From: Anaerolineaceae bacterium UBA5365
GTDB taxonomy: Bacteria; Chloroflexota; Anaerolineae; Anaerolineales; Anaerolineaceae
NCBI GenBank assembly: GCA_002407905.1
Contig: DHPL01000007.1
Location: forward strand, 37,078-44,447
Length of the DNA stretch: 7,370 nt
Direction of reading: 5' to 3'
Part shown: positions 6,807 through 7,370 of the stretch, piece after piece
Position numbering within the stretch: position 1 is the stretch's first letter
Layout of the letters: every line of letters starts with the position of its first letter
The notes under the pieces: model-generated
Told to the model about the DNA's origin: nothing
Database searches by the model: none
What the model saw: the letters and a program-made list of their open reading frames with translations, nothing else
Program-made: the position numbers and the translations under genes

Positions 6807-6810
6807 TGCT

Positions 6811-7370
6811 ATGGACGAGCGAATGAATCCGAACAAAACCGCTGCGGAAGCGGATAAACTGGCCGCAGGCGAGGAAGCCAAGGCTTACCATCCCGGCTTT
6901 CCAGCAGAGGCTGATGTAAGCATCAACCCATCGCCCGCGACGGCCGTGAGCCCGGAGGACCTGAGCGGCCAAGGGGAAGCGGCAGCCGCAAACCAGGCAG
7001 CAGAGGAAGGCGCTGAATGGGTGGAAACCGAGACTGCTTCTGCGGGTGCCCAAGGCGCTGGGCAAGCGCATGAAGGGGGCGGAGAGGGCCGGGACTTTGT
7101 TGACGAATTTAAGGACGACCTGCGCAAAGGCTTTGAGAAGGTGCGGGAAGAGGTGGAAGATTTTGCCCGCGGCCGCAGCGAAGGCCATGACCCGGAGCAA
7201 GGCTGGGGAAGACAGGCGCGGCGGGATGTGGATGAGTGGCTGGACCAGGCTGGCAAGGATCTGAAGGAAGCCAGCGCCGATGTGAAAGAGTGGGCCCAGA
7301 AAACGCACCGCGAATTCAAGGAGGCTGTGACCGACGCGCCCGAGGACCCGAATGAACCCAACATCTTCCG
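6811..7370 (+). CDS. Acidic, helix-rich protein of unknown function, 3' end missing
   Basis: The frame opens at ATG 6811 and stays open to the window edge, giving 186 codons with no stop. Residues 1 to about 95 are low-complexity and rich in Ala, Glu and Gly, probably disordered. From about residue 95 the sequence becomes strongly amphipathic and charged: FVDEFKDDLRKGFEKVREEVEDF, then later DVDEWLDQAGKDLKEASADVKEWAQK. Spaced aromatic and leucine residues alternate with acidic and basic ones, as in long surface helices or coiled coils. There is no signal peptide in the visible part. The pattern resembles stress or LEA-like and apolipoprotein-like helical proteins only in general character, and I recognise no family. 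The segment from about residue 170 (DAPEDPNEPN) may begin a linker to a further domain. The strong ribosome site and clean + strand frame support a real gene over the overlapping minus-strand frame. Confidence 0.75.
   Translation, partial: MDERMNPNKTAAEADKLAAGEEAKAYHPGFPAEADVSINPSPATAVSPEDLSGQGEAAAANQAAEEGAEWVETETASAGAQGAGQAHEGGGEGRDFVDEFKDDLRKGFEKVREEVEDFARGRSEGHDPEQGWGRQARRDVDEWLDQAGKDLKEASADVKEWAQKTHREFKEAVTDAPEDPNEPNIF

Noticed and set aside
6460..7308. A 282-codon minus-strand open frame across the right array and the last gene
   Set aside because: Its C-terminal half is a translation of the hairpin repeats and its N-terminal half is antisense to a + strand frame with a strong ribosome site. 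No recognisable domain occurs in it.

Overview
The window reads as chromosomal DNA of a Chloroflexota bacterium, most likely Anaerolineae-like. The clues are high-GC genes, a lipoprotein with a long Thr/Pro/Glu/Ala linker of the kind common in that group, and arrays of short hairpin repeats between genes. This assignment is inference from style; no marker gene is present.

Layout, all genes on the + strand: (1) 1-203, the end of an intergenic hairpin-repeat array; (2) 296-1585, a secreted lipoprotein of unknown function; (3) 1867-3169, a two-gene set of a small membrane-anchored protein and a secreted protein that share a short sequence module, closed by a clear intrinsic terminator at 3190-3222; (4) about 3223-5510, a visibly AT-rich stretch holding one large gene (3341-5440) that fuses a GmrSD-type DUF262 domain, an HNH-like nuclease domain and a C-terminal Schlafen/AlbA_2 domain; (5) 5511-6380, a ROK-family sugar kinase, probably fructokinase, back in high-GC sequence; (6) 6381-6726, a second array of the same hairpin-repeat family starting at the base after the kinase stop codon; (7) 6811 to the window edge, the start of an acidic, helix-rich protein whose 3' end is not in the window.

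The most interesting item is the three-domain protein at 3341-5440. DUF262/HNH proteins are modification-dependent restriction enzymes or related anti-phage effectors. The Schlafen-like domain keeps the ExxxxEFK signature that forms part of the ribonuclease site in vertebrate Schlafens. The fusion suggests a single-gene defence effector that could act on both DNA and RNA, and its base composition suggests horizontal transfer.

The second item is the repeat family. It is built from two alternating ~45-base units, and one of them forms an 8-bp hairpin whose stem shows compensatory base changes between copies. That points to selection on the folded form.

The genes do not form one pathway. The secreted-protein pair is a likely operon; the defence gene, the kinase and the last gene look like independent units.
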